The notes beneath the pieces were generated by a model, which searched no databases, was not told where the DNA came from, and saw only the letters and a list, made by a program, of their open reading frames with translations. DNA of 64,000 bases, taken from NCBI GenBank assembly GCA_003586115.2, contig QVOM02000112.1, positions 106,666,701 to 106,730,700 of the forward strand, in the 5' to 3' direction. This document shows positions 11,588 to 23,425 of this stretch, piece by piece. The DNA comes from Salvator merianae. Its lineage: Eukaryota; Chordata; Lepidosauria; Squamata; Teiidae. Every line of letters begins with the position of its first letter. The first letter of the stretch is position 1. Both the position numbers and the translations under genes were made by a program.

Positions 11588-13399
11588 TACATCTAACTCA
11601 GGGATATGTAGGTGCCCCCTCAGCAGACCCTGTGTTCTCTATTTCAGCACATAGAGACACAGATTTAACCTCCAGAAACTTCTGTAGCAAACTTGGAATG
11701 AGTTTCTAAGGAGCAACATGTGTGTGGATAGAAATCTTGATAGAAAAACCAGAAATAAAATGAAAATATTTGGCGAGAAGAATGAGGTCCTGTGAGAAAA
11801 TTTAGATAATGTGTTTCTGGATCGTTTAAGTTTTCAGAAAACACAAGGGAACAAAAGATTACTGTAATGCAATTCAGCACCAGGCCTATTATTTAGTACA
11901 GGCAAATTGTTCTCTCATTTTCTGCATTAAGCTTTAAAGCTAGTGCTAGTGAAAAACTGCAGAATGGCTAGATTTCCCAGAAGAGAAAACCAAAAGGCCT
12001 ACGTCCCCAGGGAGAAACAGTAGACTTGGCAAGTCTCAACATACTACTGTAGTTCCTTCAGCTTAGAAGAGGTGTCAAACTCAAACTTAACAAAATAAGG
12101 CCCTAAAACGCTCCTAAATGGATGTCTGGTAAAATGTGTAAATCCACTCCCCTACTCAAGAAAGCAGGAATAGCTGACTGTACTCAAATGGTATTCAAAT
12201 GATTCTCCACTGCTCACATTTGCACAGAGGTAACATTTTTCTATGTTTTTTATCAGGTTCGAAGGATCACCATCACATTCTGCATCCCTGTTACAAGATA
12301 TTACATCTAAAGAGTAACATTGCTGAAGAACAAAATCGCATGGGTGCCCTTCCACAGAGAATAAAGCATAAAATTGCATGGGTGCCCTTTCACAGATAAT
12401 TAATTAATATAAGGCAGTTTCCCCACAAAGGGAGAACAAAACATCAACAAAAAGTAAATAAACTAACTGGTGAAAATCGTATGCGTGTGGCAGAACGTTG
12501 TTAATAGAGATATGCAAAATACTGCTTTGAGTGTTTCATAAAGCACTCAAGCCAGCAATGGCCTCTTGCATGGGGGCCAAGTTTGCAAACTCAGCCCTAG
12601 AGCAAGGTGAGCTGAAGAAAGCACTTAGCTCAGTTCTTCATGTTTCTGGCTGCCCTCCTGGCCTTTACTGGATCCAGGAGAGAGCGTAGGGCCAGGCATT
12701 TCTACATTGTACCATGCAGTGACATCAATACGCTGTCCAAGGTTTTGGGGTACTTGATGGGCCTTCCCCCGTCCTATCCTGGACTCTGACAAAAAAAAAT
12801 CATTTTAGCCCTTTAACCCTTCACCATCCTGTGTTCTTTTCTTAAGAAGTTAAAGAAGAAGGACAAAACATTTTCAGCATGAATACAGTAGTACAGTGCC
12901 TGTCTCTCTCTTACTGAGCAGGTTCTGGGTTCCAGGTTCCGTGCTGGAGCTGTCCTGCTATCCCAGAATTGGGCCATCTACTCTTGGTTGGCCTGTTCTG
13001 GGAAAAGCTCCGTGCTGCCCCACACCACTTTTAAGCACTGACAAAAATGGTTCCTCTGCAAAACAAGAAGAGTGTGTGTGCGCGTGTGTGCTTTTCCACA
13101 TACCTCCCTATTCCATTCCAGAGGCCCCTGGAGTGTCAGTAGATCTGTTCAAACATTTTGACCATCTGCACCAGGCTACATTCTGTCCAATGCAGGTAGA
13201 GCAGCTTAGCAGGGGGTGGGGCTTCTCCCATCCATAGCAGAGTGCAGAAGAGAGAGGCCTAGAAGTGGGATATGCTTCACACTATACCACTTTAGAAGTA
13301 AGTCTGGAAAGGCCCATAATATCCAGTTGTTAAGCCAAAGTGTTAGAAGAGCCATTTCTATACTGTACAATTTGATAATATGTCCCCCTGTAATTCTTT
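11588..13399. other. unassigned sequence
   Basis: No gene or clear repeat family. It contains a short (TG)n/(CG) run at 13073-13091 and the diffuse repeat shared with 9.95 kb. Confidence 0.4.
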
Positions 13400-13490
13400 T
13401 TATTCATTCATTCATTTAAAGATTTGTACACCACTTCTCATTAAGAAAATCCCATAGCGGTCTACAGAAGACATTAAAAACAAGGATAAA
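13400..13490 (-). mobile_element. LINE 3' end, complement, (ATTC)n tail
   Basis: The plus strand reads TTTATTCATTCATTCATT followed by 'gatttgtacaccacttctcattaagaaaatccca'. This is the complement of a typical reptile LINE 3' terminus ('...aagtggtgtacaaat' plus a short microsatellite tail). The family (L2 or CR1-like) is not resolved. Confidence 0.5.
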
Positions 13491-13739
13491 ACTAGAAACT
13501 TCTCATGTTCTTGCTCCAAAGATTCCTCAGGTTCGCAGAGGATGGCTAACCACTGTATGGCTCTTCTGGAAGTGGCCAGACTTTGGTCTTTCAAATGTTG
13601 CTTAGTCCTTATTCTCTACCACTGGCCAGACTAGCACAGGTTCTTAAGAACTACAGTTTGGCTTCATCTACAGGACCACAGTTTGCTATACCTGCAATCA
13701 GATCTTCATCTTCTTAACCATCAAAATAAATCTACATGG

Positions 13740-14237
13740 TGTGAGGGCTATGAAGCCAAAATGGAGTCTTGTGAGGAGGATTATGAGAGTTCAGAGCAAT
13801 ATACAGAGTGCGTTCCAGCTTAAGCAAAAAGTAGATAGAAGAATGTGCACAGCTAAGCATGAAGCGCTGAGAACTAATAGATAAGATGAATTTAGTAGCA
13901 GAAGAAGTTAGCCTTGAAGCTCTGACGTAGAGAAAGCTCTTTGTTCTAGCTTGACTTGTTATCAGCTTGTCTGCGGCCCTACTGTATCCAGTTAGTGATT
14001 TTACGCTTTCTTTTATATTTTCAAATGTCATTGGTCAAGATTATGAATATGTATGCCTGAATCACGCCTATTATAATTTGCTCATTTTGTATTACCCTAT
14101 ATAAGCTTTGTTTTGATAATCAAAAGGTGCGACTCCATTGTCTTTGATTAATGGCAAGGTTGCCCTAATGCACTAGTAAATAATAAAGCTGCAGCTTTGC
14201 CTTGATTTTCATTTGGTCCCATTGATTTTCTACGACA
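13740..14237 (+). mobile_element. solo LTR of an endogenous retrovirus-like element
   Basis: The 498 bp unit begins TG (TGTGAGGGCT) and ends CA (TTTTCTACGACA), and is flanked by the exact 4 bp repeat ATGG (13736-13739 and 14238-14241). It carries a TATA-type box TATATAA at 14098-14104 and an AATAAA signal at 14182-14187, in the order expected for U3-R-U5 on the plus strand. No internal gag/pol sequence adjoins it on either side, so it is a solo LTR, probably left by recombination between two LTRs. A 4 bp duplication is usual for class I ERVs and also occurs in Gypsy elements. The family is unknown. Confidence 0.8.
14098..14187 (+). promoter_or_regulatory. LTR TATA box and poly(A) signal
   Basis: TATATAA at 14098 and AATAAA at 14182 are 84 bp apart inside the solo LTR. 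This defines the likely R region between them. Activity is not implied. Confidence 0.6.
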
Positions 14238-14989
14238 ATGGCTACATAATTTACCTTTTTTTCCCCAATGTATCATTTTTTCCAATGATAAAGAGCTGAT
14301 ACTGTGTCTCCACATCACTTGCCAGACACCTCATAGAAAGGTCTGAGCTGCCATGCCTCCACCTGCAGTGAGATGGGGTGCCCCATGAGGAGTATCCTGC
14401 CTAAGTGAAGAGCACAAATGCTATCTGAGGCACCCTTGGGTGCAGGACACAATTTCACACTCTTCGGAAGAGCATCTCATTCCCTCATCACTGGGCATCT
14501 TCAACCTCCGAAATGGAGATGCATAGGCACCCACTAACATGGAAAATGAGGCACTTCTGATGAGGAGCCCATCATCAGGTCCCCCATGCTTGATGCAGAG
14601 CCGTGCCCTGCCTGCATTTAAACATTAATGACGTGCTAAAAGTTACTTCATTAATCCAAAGTGCCAGTAGGAGTCAAATCCATGAAGTTCAAGGTGAAGC
14701 GTGTCTTAAAATTGCACTGAAGGTTGCAAAAGCTCATTTGCTACGGAATGGGAAGAACTTATTCTGAGCTTCTTGCTCTACCCTTCTGCAGGTAACACAA
14801 ATCTTCCTGGGGACATGAGCCTCGGTGAACTGAGATTCTATAGAGGAAAAGGAGGTGGTTCTCTAATAGCTCAATCACTGAATTAATATTCTGTATTTAT
14901 TCTTTTAGCAACTGTTTTTAAGATTTCGGCAGGATCTGCATGGCACCTCTATGAATGCACCATAAGAGGGCAGGGTCGGCATGACCTGC
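14238..14989. other. unassigned sequence
   Basis: I see no gene and no repeat family that I can name between the LTR and the LINE tail at 14990. Confidence 0.4.
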
Positions 14990-15075
14990 TTATCTTATTT
15001 ATTTACGACATTTTTATACTGTTTTTTATTTAAAAAAAAATCTCAGAGCATTTTACAAAACCTTAAAACAAGGGC
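14990..15075 (-). mobile_element. LINE 3' end, complement
   Basis: The plus strand 'cttatttatttacgacatttttatactg...ctcagagcattttacaaa' is the complement of a LINE 3' terminus with an (AAATAAAT) tail. Only the terminal part is present. Confidence 0.5.
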
Positions 15076-15239
15076 ACGTCCAGTGCACATCCCCTTCGTC
15101 ATGCTTCCATAAGCATTCATGCCCCAGGAATGAACCTAGCCGCTATCTCAATGGATTGGGGAGTTTCCCCCAGCCACCAAAATCACAGCCAGGGAAACCA
15201 CTGTTTTAAAAATACTGCTACTAGCATAGCGCTATTCTT

Positions 15240-15318
15240 CTTCTGCTGCTGCTGCTGCTGCTTCTCCTCCTCCCCTTTTCCTTTTCCTTTTCCTTTTCCT
15301 TTTCCTTTTCCCTTTCCT
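15240..15318. repeat. (CTG)n then (TTTTCC)n microsatellites
   Basis: About six CTG units at 15243-15262 run into CTCCTCC and then seven or so TTTTCC units up to 15318. The listed Pro/Phe-rich frame across it is a repeat artefact. Confidence 0.9.
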
Positions 15319-15429
15319 TCTTTCAACTCCTCTCCCTCTCTTTGTCCTCCTATATATCAACTTATTCCTTTAATTTAGATCTCCTTCTACACAACCATCA
15401 ACCCGCCCAGTTCATTTCTTCTACAATTT

Positions 15430-15512
15430 CTTCAGTTATTTTAGAATACCTATTCCCTAATTGCTAATACCCACCACCATCAATTTGGGATGGGCAGGAT
15501 ATAAGCCCAATA

Positions 15513-15547
<35 letters not shown>

Positions 15548-15555
15548 CAACAATA

Positions 15556-15586
<31 letters not shown>

Positions 15587-15600
15587 CCATCATATTTGTC
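15430..15600 (+). mobile_element. LINE 3' end with long (AAT)n tail
   Basis: 'Tttgggatgggcaggatataagcccaat' at 15484-15511 is a typical LINE 3' terminus. It is followed by an (AAT)n tract at 15510-15587 with CAA and GAT variants. The tail microsatellite probably expanded after insertion. Confidence 0.65.
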
Positions 15601-15811
15601 CAAATAAACACATTCAATCCATGTTTTGCAACTTTGCTTTATTTCCTTTCTTACCCATGTACCTTCCATTTTTCTTTTTGCTCTTAGTAAGTCAAGTGTA
15701 AATACCTCCCATGCATATCGTTCCCACCTTTCCATTGTTCATTTTTCCTTATCCGTCCAACCATGTGCTGTTGTTTGCCTTGCTGCTAGTAACAGTTTAA
15801 CTCCAAGTTAT

Positions 15812-16080
15812 GGGTCTTTCTGCACTGAAGGGCCCATGGTCTGAACCAGTGACTCTGAACCAGCCAGGCCTGCTGGTTCAGAGTGCAGAAAAGTATGGTG
15901 TGGAACAACACCATTTGTGTGATGGTGCTGGTCCAGACCAGCCCCCAGCCTGTCCCCAAAGCTCATGTGAGTCTCAGTGCTGGGCTCCGAGTACTCCAAA
16001 TGCTGGGAACTAACGTTCCTAGCCCCAGAGTCTCAGGGGAATCCATTCTGGCAGCATGTTGCATTGTAATCTGGTTCCAG
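15812..16080. mobile_element. MITE-E copy 1, degraded
   Basis: It starts GGGTCTTTCTGCAC after TTAT. An internal block 'gtccagaccagcccccagcctg' followed by 'ccccaaagctcatgtgag' is shared with the copy at 37.6 kb. The right end is not preserved. Confidence 0.55.
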
Positions 16081-16139
16081 TCTACTCTGGTTTTAGTACA
16101 AGCTTCAGCAAATAAATTTTCTTGGTGGCTCTGGTAGAT

Positions 16140-16676
16140 AACCTTCTTTGAGAAGCAGAGGAAGTGTCAACCTCTTGATCCTTCATGATCTCTCAACAAC
16201 TTTTGATACTGTGAAACATGATATTTTACTGGACACTCTATGAGTTAGGAATTGAAGGTATTGTGTTACAGTGGTTATGCTTCTACAATGTGAGATCATT
16301 CTCTGGAAATAGTGTTGGGAAGTTTCTGTTCAGTCCCATGGCAGTCGTTCCGTCTCCCACACCATTTAATGTCTATATGAAGTAGTTGGGATAGACCACC
16401 CAGAATTTTGGAATGAGGGCTCAGTAGTATGAGTATGACACCAGACTCTGCCTCTCCTTTGCAACTGAACCAGAAGAGGTGACTGAAGTGCTGGAGAAGG
16501 GCTTGCAGGCTGTGATAGACTAGTTCAGAGCCAGTGGATGACAGCTAAATTCTGGTAAGATGCAAGTTCTTTTGGTGGGCAGTTCTCAAGCCTGAGAGTT
16601 GGCATTATCCCTGATGTTTGATGGCACTCCCCGTACATTCCCCATACAAGATCAGGTTCAGGACTTACATATGCTT
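16140..16676 (+). mobile_element. L2 LINE fragment, reverse-transcriptase core
   Basis: The frame-broken translation reads LILHDLSTTFDTVKHDILL, then GIVLQWLCFY, PTPFNVYMK and later a relic of the YADDTQLYLSF motif and NSGKMQVLLVG. This is the order of L2 RT motifs (DLSAAFDTVDH, GxxLqWf, LFNIYMkPL, YADDTQLYLSF, LNPdKTEvLLvG). In-frame stops and a lost catalytic region make it inactive. It is truncated at both ends and abuts MITE-E on the right. Confidence 0.85.
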
Positions 16677-16678
16677 CT

Positions 16679-17010
16679 AGGGTGTTTCTGCACTTACCTG
16701 TGTTGATCTGGAACCTGCTCTCAAACTCACGCAAGCTTTGAGCCAGCCTGATGGCTAGGAATGAAAGTTCCTGACCTCGGAGCACCTAGGGGACCCCAAG
16801 ATGTGCTGTTGAAATGGGTCTCCCATGACCCTAGTACACTGGTGGACCTGTTTAATCAGGTCCACTTGTATTCTGGCCCAGAAGTGGACCAGGAGGCCAT
16901 TTGGAGCCTCTTGATCTGAAATATGCTCCATCTCATGCAGAAATAGCATACCAGAGAGGGCAGGACTTCTTTGGTCTGCAGCAGCATGTGGACAAAAAAG
17001 GCCCAGAAAA
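16679..17010. mobile_element. MITE-E copy 2
   Basis: The left end AGGGTGTTTCTGCACTTACC and the internal pair 'gaatgaaagttcctgacctcgg...ggggacccc' and 'gaaatgggtctcccatg' match the copies at 37.7, 48.4 and 54.6 kb. The right boundary is approximate ('gtggacaaaaaaggccc' near 17000 may be the other terminus). Confidence 0.6.
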
Positions 17011-17136
17011 GCACTATGTTCCAGAATAAAGGTAAGTACAGCAAGGCCCCTAAACTACAAGCTGCCACTTGGAGGCACATACAGCCCCAGTAACAATACA
17101 GCTTATGCCCAACTTCAAAAACGTTTGATGCAATGA

Positions 17137-17605
17137 GGGTGTGTTCACACACATGTTTTTGGAGACCCTAGGAACACACATAAAATTTAAAAATAACACT
17201 TACCCTGTCCCCAAGCCTCCATTTCTCTGCCCCTTCCACACATGGGAAAGAAAAGCTCGGGGGGGGGGTGAATCCTGTTTGGGGTGAATAGGGCAGAAAG
17301 CTTCAGAGAGTCCTGGATCCAGTGGAAATGGCTGCTAGAGGCAGATCAATCAGGAATCCAGAAATCCAGCCCAGCAGCGTCCAATGATGTCCAATGAATC
17401 ATTTTGTTAATGCACCAAAGCTTTTGTTGCTACAGAGGGGTGTTGCTATGCTTAGAAGCAGAGGCAATGACAAGAAGAGAAGCAAGGTGGGAGGCTTTGG
17501 GCACTTCTTTTAAAAGCTGTGAGATGCAGGGGTTTTTCCTGCATTCACAAATGGGGCCATTCTTTGGAAATAAACACTCCAAAAATGTCCTGAGTGATCA
17601 CACCC
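17137..17605. mobile_element. MITE-C copy 3, 469 bp
   Basis: Ends are GGGTGTGTTCACACACATG and GTGATCACACCC. The flanks are TGA and TAA. The element includes a G run at 17260-17269. No coding capacity. Confidence 0.6.
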
Positions 17606-18826
17606 TAACACTCAGAGTATAGCCGCCCCTTCTCTGCCATCCTTTGGTCCCAGTCTGCAGGCCATTGCTGCTGGAAAAATGGTTCTTCACGGCAGGATCA
17701 AGGAAGCCTAAGCATTTTGTCTTTCAGATAACTACCTGATAGTGACTGCCATATAAATCAATAGAACTTGCATCTGATTTGCCTTGCATGTAATGGGAGT
17801 ATCTATAATAACAACATATCCACTCTGAAATAAATCCCACTGTTTAATAGAGCTTGCTCTCTGGTAAATAAATATAAGTTTGTAGATCATGCTCTTACAT
17901 TTTTCAGCCCTTCCAAGTCAGGATTTCGTGGGAGCAGATGGTTTACTTTCCTAAGTATTCACCAGGGGTTTGCACTTGCATCAGAGGCTGCTGCAATCTG
18001 AGCTTAAGCCTTGAACAATTCTTTGCTGCAGTATCTCCCCTGCTGCCCCCCCCCCCACTACACTCTCTGCAGATTTCTACAAACGAAGAACAAGATGCTC
18101 TGTTATCCTTAATCCACCCCCAAACACACGCTGAGCAAAATCATAGGTTTCCCAAACCAGCTCTGGAGTTTTGCGATAAAGCCCACCAAAAGTTTGACCG
18201 CAAGCCTAAACCGTTTAAATTAGCAGGCTTTACGGTTTGCATGGGCTAAATCCCAAAAGCACCAGTGGTAAGAATCAGAAACAGAATTCCTGAGCTCGTA
18301 GCCCTTTTTGCTTCTTTGCAGATCCAATGCAGAAAAGGAAACACAGCAGCTGTTTGGGAGGTTATCACCTAAATGTTATTCTTGCCTGGTGAGTGCTGGT
18401 GGGGATTGAAATATGTGAGTAAAGATTTAAAGAGCTAAATGTGGATGGCAAGCTTAGCTGAGCTAACAGGGTAAGCATATAAGTGGGGATGGAGAAGTAT
18501 TTGTAGCATATAACATGGAAGGAGGAAGAGAGGCTATTTAAATGGTGCAAAGTGGCTGATGGAAGGAACACACTTAAAAATGTTTCTTCTGTAGAACTGA
18601 GCAGGAATGAAAAATATGCTCATCTCCAGTGGCTGTTGCTGATCATTGAGGCTCGTGGGACAGGAAGTGAAGCAGCCACAAGGAAGTGGTAACAGGGGTC
18701 AGAAGAGCTACAGAGGATGGAAGGTGAGACAAGGTTAATGCAGCAATACTTTGCAAACCCATCTGAAATTGAACCAACTGAAAATAGAGTATTGTACACA
18801 CATTAGCAAACTCTGAATGAAGCTTT
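17606..18826. other. unassigned sequence
   Basis: A C-run lies near 18047-18057. I see no gene or classifiable repeat. Confidence 0.4.
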
Positions 18827-19303
18827 GGGCCTGTTCGCACTTACCTGCAGGTGAGCTTCTGGATGCTCACCGAACAGGTCCATCCGCACTCCCACGCCAT
18901 CGCTGCATCTAGGAGTGCCTCCAGTTGTTCCTGGATGCTACTAGCTGTGGACAACTAAAACATTGTCCACAGCTTAACCAGGAGCAGCTGGATGGCTTCC
19001 AGTCAGCAGTGTTCATACCTTCTTCCATATGTGAACTCTGCCAGTGGGCAGCGTGACTGCGACTGCAGCTGCACAATCGTGCACCGGGTCCTGATCACGA
19101 TGGCAGTGTTCAGCTGTGTGCCAGATGTTGCCACGGCTGCTGCCATGGCAATCGGGTCTGCCATTCACACTTTGAGTGCTGTGGTGGCACAGTATGGGCT
19201 TGTTCTAGCTCTCCAAGTACAAATGGCTGCCACACCGCTAGGTCTTTACCAGGCTTGTATGGTATGGTTATACCATACTAGGCTGGTAAGTATGAATAGG
19301 CCC
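18827..19303. mobile_element. MITE-F copy 2, 477 bp
   Basis: The left end is GGGCCTGTTCGCACTTACC and the right end is GGTAAGTATGAATAGGCCC. Near the right end is a perfect local palindrome around TATGGTATGGTTATACCATACTA. Interior blocks ('agctgtggacaac', 'ggagcagctggat', 'gccatggca') recur in the 25.6 kb copy. The flanks TTT and ATA do not match. Confidence 0.65.
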
Positions 19304-19772
19304 ATAGGTTGGACTCAAATCTGAGCTAGTGTTTCGGTGGGGCACTGCCTATTTTGGTCTTGTTCACCCCAATAACGCACGTTTTTTGTGTAAGAGATTT
19401 GCTAAATGCTTATTTGTGCAGCAACACAAATGCTGCAGTTCTGGGGTTCCTGTACAACTCAGCTTGCCTCTACAAGGTGAGAAAAACTGGGGAACCACTG
19501 AGTGTGCTTCCTGCTCCTTTTCCAAAGACAGATTTTAATTAAACCAAAAATAGAAAATCCATAGTACAATATTTATTAAGCTTAACTCAATCAAGTCTAC
19601 TTCTAGACACAATTTAAACAGCAAAATTCTACCAGTATTGCACTGGGATTTCCAGTCATCCACTTTGTCCCAATATGCAGAAATTGCATTGCATTTCTGT
19701 TCCAGGAAAACCAGCAGAGACACTAGGGCTGAATTCTCACTTACCTTAGTGAACTGGAGTAATACAATCCTA

Positions 19773-20015
19773 GGACCTTTTCACACTGACCAGCCAAGAA
19801 TGGTATAATTATATTTATATTATACCATTCCAGGTTGGTCAAGACCCCATGGCACAGTGGCCATCCACACTACAAGGGCTGGAACAGCCCTATACCGTGC
19901 CTCCAGCACTCACAGTGCAGATGGTCGGCCCGTCTGCCATGACAGTGGCTGCAGCAACATCCGGCCATTGCCATAGCAATCAGGGACACAGGGACACAGG
20001 GACACATCACTCCTA
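19773..20015. mobile_element. MITE-F copy 3, rearranged partial
   Basis: It starts GGACCTTTTCACACTGACC. A palindrome at 19786-19840 (AATGGTATAATTAT...TATTATACCATT) matches the 25.9 kb copy, then 'ctacaagggctggaacagccc' continues the family in the opposite orientation. The right part dissolves into tandem repeats. Confidence 0.55.
19981..20006 (+). repeat. three tandem CAGGGACA units
   Basis: Three consecutive 8 bp units, each CAGGGACA. Probably replication slippage. Confidence 0.85.
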
Positions 20016-20032
20016 CATTGTATCCAGCGTGT

Positions 20033-20190
20033 GAGGTCCAGGCCTAGCATCGCAGAATCTGGACTCAGCATTGCAGAGTCCAGACCTAGCATCAAGAGTC
20101 CAAACTTAGCATCTCAAGGTGCAGACCTAGCATTTCAGGGTCCAGACGCAGAGTCCAGACCTAGCATTGCAGGGTCCAGACCTAACTGTT
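20033..20190 (+). repeat. diverged minisatellite, unit about 20-24 bp
   Basis: About eight units of the form GTCCAGACCTAGCATTGCAG with length and base differences cover this segment. Both forward and reverse frames run open through it because the unit has few stops. That explains the listed ORFs. Confidence 0.85.
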
Positions 20191-20638
20191 CCACCCCAGA
20201 GGCAGATCTGTCTGATGAAGGTCCACTGAAGATGCAAATGAGGAGAGGGAAGCAAGATTTCCAGATGAAGCCTGTCTTCTCCCCGCCCCTGCAGTCCTAA
20301 TCCACAGGTTGCTACCTGGGTGACAAGGTCCATGAGACCATCAGGTGCATTTGACTCTTCTAGCAGTCATATCCTCTAAAGATGCACATCTAGCCACATG
20401 CAAAAAAAGTAGGCTTACAGCAGAACTATGGAACATGGCATAACAACCCCAAAACTGTGACAAGTGAGATGAAAATCAGCCTTGGAAGCCCCTGTTCTTC
20501 CATGGTTTATTGTTGTTAGCTGCTATGGAGTTGGTGTTAGCATCCATTCAGTTTCTGAGGCAGATATCAAAGCAGTTTGCCATTACCTTCTCCTGGAGAG
20601 ATGGCAGTTACTTGACTCCTCAGCTATGGCCATTCCCC

Positions 20639-20845
20639 ATAGAATCATAGAGTTGGAAGGGACCTCCAGGGTCACTGAGTCCAACCCCCTGCTCAATGCA
20701 GGATTCACTAAACCATCCCAGACAGATGTCTGTCCAGCCTCTCCTTGAAGACCTCCAGCAAAGGAGAGCTCACTACCTCCTGTGGCAACCTATTCCATTG
20801 ACTGGTCGCCCTTATTGTCAGAAAGTTTTTTCTGGTTAGTGAGTC
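20639..20845 (-). mobile_element. CR1 LINE 3' end, complement
   Basis: The plus strand begins AGAATCATAGAGTTGGAAGG and continues 'gacctccagggtcactgagtcc', 'tccagcctctccttgaagacctcc' and 'ggcaacctattccattg', the familiar complement of the amniote CR1 3' region. This is a 5'-truncated insertion whose tail points left. Confidence 0.93.
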
Positions 20846-21979
20846 AAAAGACGACACCAGAATACTTGGTTGCCACATTCATCCCCAACCATCCACCCTC
20901 TCTTGGTGCTTTTCAAAAGCACAGCTACATATAAATAAATAGAGGTAAAGATAGCTTTGTAATGAGGACCTTCCGTTTCAGTTATTTGCTCACTTAGCCA
21001 TCAGATGAAAACTGTAAAACATTGTTTTTGCTCAACCAAAAATAATAACATATGCACAGTAAATGTTCCCAGACTCAAGCACCTAGGAAAGTTTTGGGAT
21101 TGTATTCATTAAAATTAAATGTGACCGCACCTTAAATGGCTTAGATGCATATTCTTTGTCTCACGGGTAAGCAGCTAAGTTTTACAGAAGTCTGTCTTTC
21201 CCAGTTATTTAAATATGAAAAAAAAATGATCTGGAAAAAAACCCAATTTGTTTATTATCTTTCATAATATATAGCACTATAACTATGTTTGATGTGAAAT
21301 TACTCCTGTATGTTATATATAGTTATTTTTTAAATGATGGAGGCAGGAATGGTTTTATTTAAAAAGTAGGTTATAGCACTAAAGACTGTACATGGGTCAT
21401 ATTACATTGGCTTTTCTATAACACTGGAACGATCAATTGACTTTTCATTTTAGTAGTCATTTAGAATATGATAAAATGCATCCAAGATACAAAACGAACA
21501 CTTTTTTTCTTTTCTAACATTGGCTGGGATCCAAAAAGCTACTTTAGGCCCAGTCAATAGCTTGAGCATGACCGGTGGGATTTTTGCCTTTTTTCCTCTG
21601 TGAACACGTTATGCATAAAAGTGCTTTTGAAATCCTCTTGATTTCAAAAGCATCTTTCCTTACCAGCGGGGTGGGGGTGGTGTATGCAAGGCAAAGAAAC
21701 ACAACCCTCATGCTCACTTGGGTGTATGGAAATAGTTGTGTGTGCAGCTCTTTCACTTCTGGTATTGTTGGCTTTTATTTCTGATTTTATTTATTTAAGT
21801 GAAGTATTCATGTTGGCAGTACTCTGGATGTCTCACCAAAATAAATGAATAAATAAAAATGCACCATTCAACTGAAGCAGTAGCAGCGGTGTTGCCAAAT
21901 TTTAGAAATATCGTCTGTTCCCAACTCCATTTGGACCAGGGAAAGGGCCAAGGCCACTATAAATTTTTTTAAAAAAAGA
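20846..21979. other. low-copy AT-rich sequence
   Basis: No repeat family is evident from about 20950 to 21500. The segment 21090-21200 keeps CpG sites and mixed composition, so it could be regulatory or simply old unique DNA. Confidence 0.35.
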
Positions 21980-22075
21980 AAAGAAGAAAAGATTTATTCA
22001 TTTACTTACCTTTTGCACATATTTTTCTGCCTTACACCAACAGTCTAAGGGCAGGCAACATTGTTAGAAATAGTT
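21980..22075 (-). mobile_element. LINE 3' end, complement
   Basis: 'Gatttattcatttacttacc...tgccttacaccaacagtctaagggcaggc' is the complement of a '...gcctgcccttagac' LINE terminus with a short AAATG-type tail. Confidence 0.45.
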
Positions 22076-22967
22076 CAAACATGCAATCAAAATCAGACAT
22101 TATTAAAAATTAAGAGTCTAGCTTAATAGAGTCACAAATTAGTGCAACTTAGTTTTGGTGTTTTGAAAATGGTGACACCACTGTCTCAATGCAGTCTGAA
22201 TGGGTGCTGGATGAAAGTGGGTCAATGACCTCTGGCAAACAACGTCATGCCAGGATCACTACTTGCAGCTCCTGGAGTTAAGGATTTCTGGGCTCACTTA
22301 ATATAATGTTGCCAGTAGTCAAGGGCAATTTCCATACAGTCTACATTAGCACACAGTGCGGAGCCTGCTTCCTGGTAGTCATGCCATGAATTGGGTGAGG
22401 CACTGAGGAGTGTGCAAACAGCCCTCTGCAAGATGGTACCCTGTTCTATCCTATCTTTAGAGTGCGGAAACAAAGTTCCTCTGCTTCAAAGTTGCAGGCT
22501 GAGATGAATTCCACAGTGCAACTGGAACTGTCCCTAGAAGTTGGCAATTTTGGCAGCCTGTGAAAATGTCACTGGGTTCTATAGAATACACTGTGTGGAC
22601 CACTCCAATCACCATTGTCTGTCCGTATGGTGGCAGCTGTAGTGAACCCAAGCCCAGGAACATGTGGGAGACCATATTCAGTGATCTCTCCCTGGAATGC
22701 TTGACTCCATCTATGGTTTTCACACCTGGGAACCCTCCAGCTGAAAGTCTGTGTGGCCAGCATGTTCCCCAGGAGGTCAGGCCTCCAAGGAAGCATACTG
22801 GCTTGCAGAGCCTCCATTCCCCGACACCAATTGTTATGGTCCATAGGCCAATGTTGAAACTGCCAGGAGCTCTTCTTTGATGCCAACATGGAACTCCCTA
22901 TTAGGAACATCCGTGCAATCTAGACCAATGCTAAACCTGAAATCTCAGGTTTAGATGGTGTATACCA
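22076..22967. other. unassigned sequence, probably degraded MITE
   Basis: Long complementary open frames on both strands at 22560-22910 suggest palindrome-rich DNA. Words such as 'gtggaccactcc' and 'gttccacagtgcaactggaac' resemble MITE-E. No boundaries were found. Confidence 0.3.
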
Positions 22968-23425
22968 GCATTTCTCAACTGAGGGTCATATGGCCCCCTG
23001 TGGGCCCCCGCTCACTCTGCAGAAACATTGCTTCCGCTTCCTTCTCCCTCCCACTTCCACACCCCTCCACTGCATGCACTCAGTAAGACAGGGGGACCAT
23101 AGGAAGGAAACAACGTTGGAAGGGGGCCATGGTCAGAAAAAAGTTGAGGAGGAGGAAGAAAGACCTTTTGTTTGCATCTGTCATGTCTTCTCTCAACTGT
23201 GTCTGCTTTGAACTGCGGCCAAAGAAGAGGAAAGAAAATCTTTATCTGTTGCCTACATATGAATGGGCTAGATGTTATACCTATTGTTATAGTATTTTAT
23301 ATAACATTTAAGTAATGTTTTCTTTTGTATATTGTTGACAGTGAAATTTCAGGGAAAGTAATTATGTGAATGTTATAAACTGCCTTAAACAATTTTCTTA
23401 AAGTGGTATATAAATAAGTAGAAAA
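22968..23425 (+). mobile_element. hAT-like left end followed by LINE 3' end
   Basis: CCAGCATTTCTCAACTGAGG followed by a 'ggccccctgtgggccccc' GC block fits the common hAT terminus CAGTGGTTCTCAACC. From about 23290 the text 'gttataaactgccttaaacaat...ggtatataaataag' is a LINE 3' terminus. The two may be separate insertions. Confidence 0.4.

Noticed and set aside
13100..13170. Minus-strand donor-like GGGAG|GTATGTGG
   Set aside because: No open frame reaches it from any nearby AG acceptor.
15130..15378. 82-codon plus-strand frame with Cys and Phe-Pro repeats
   Set aside because: Produced by the (CTG)n and (TTTTCC)n microsatellites.
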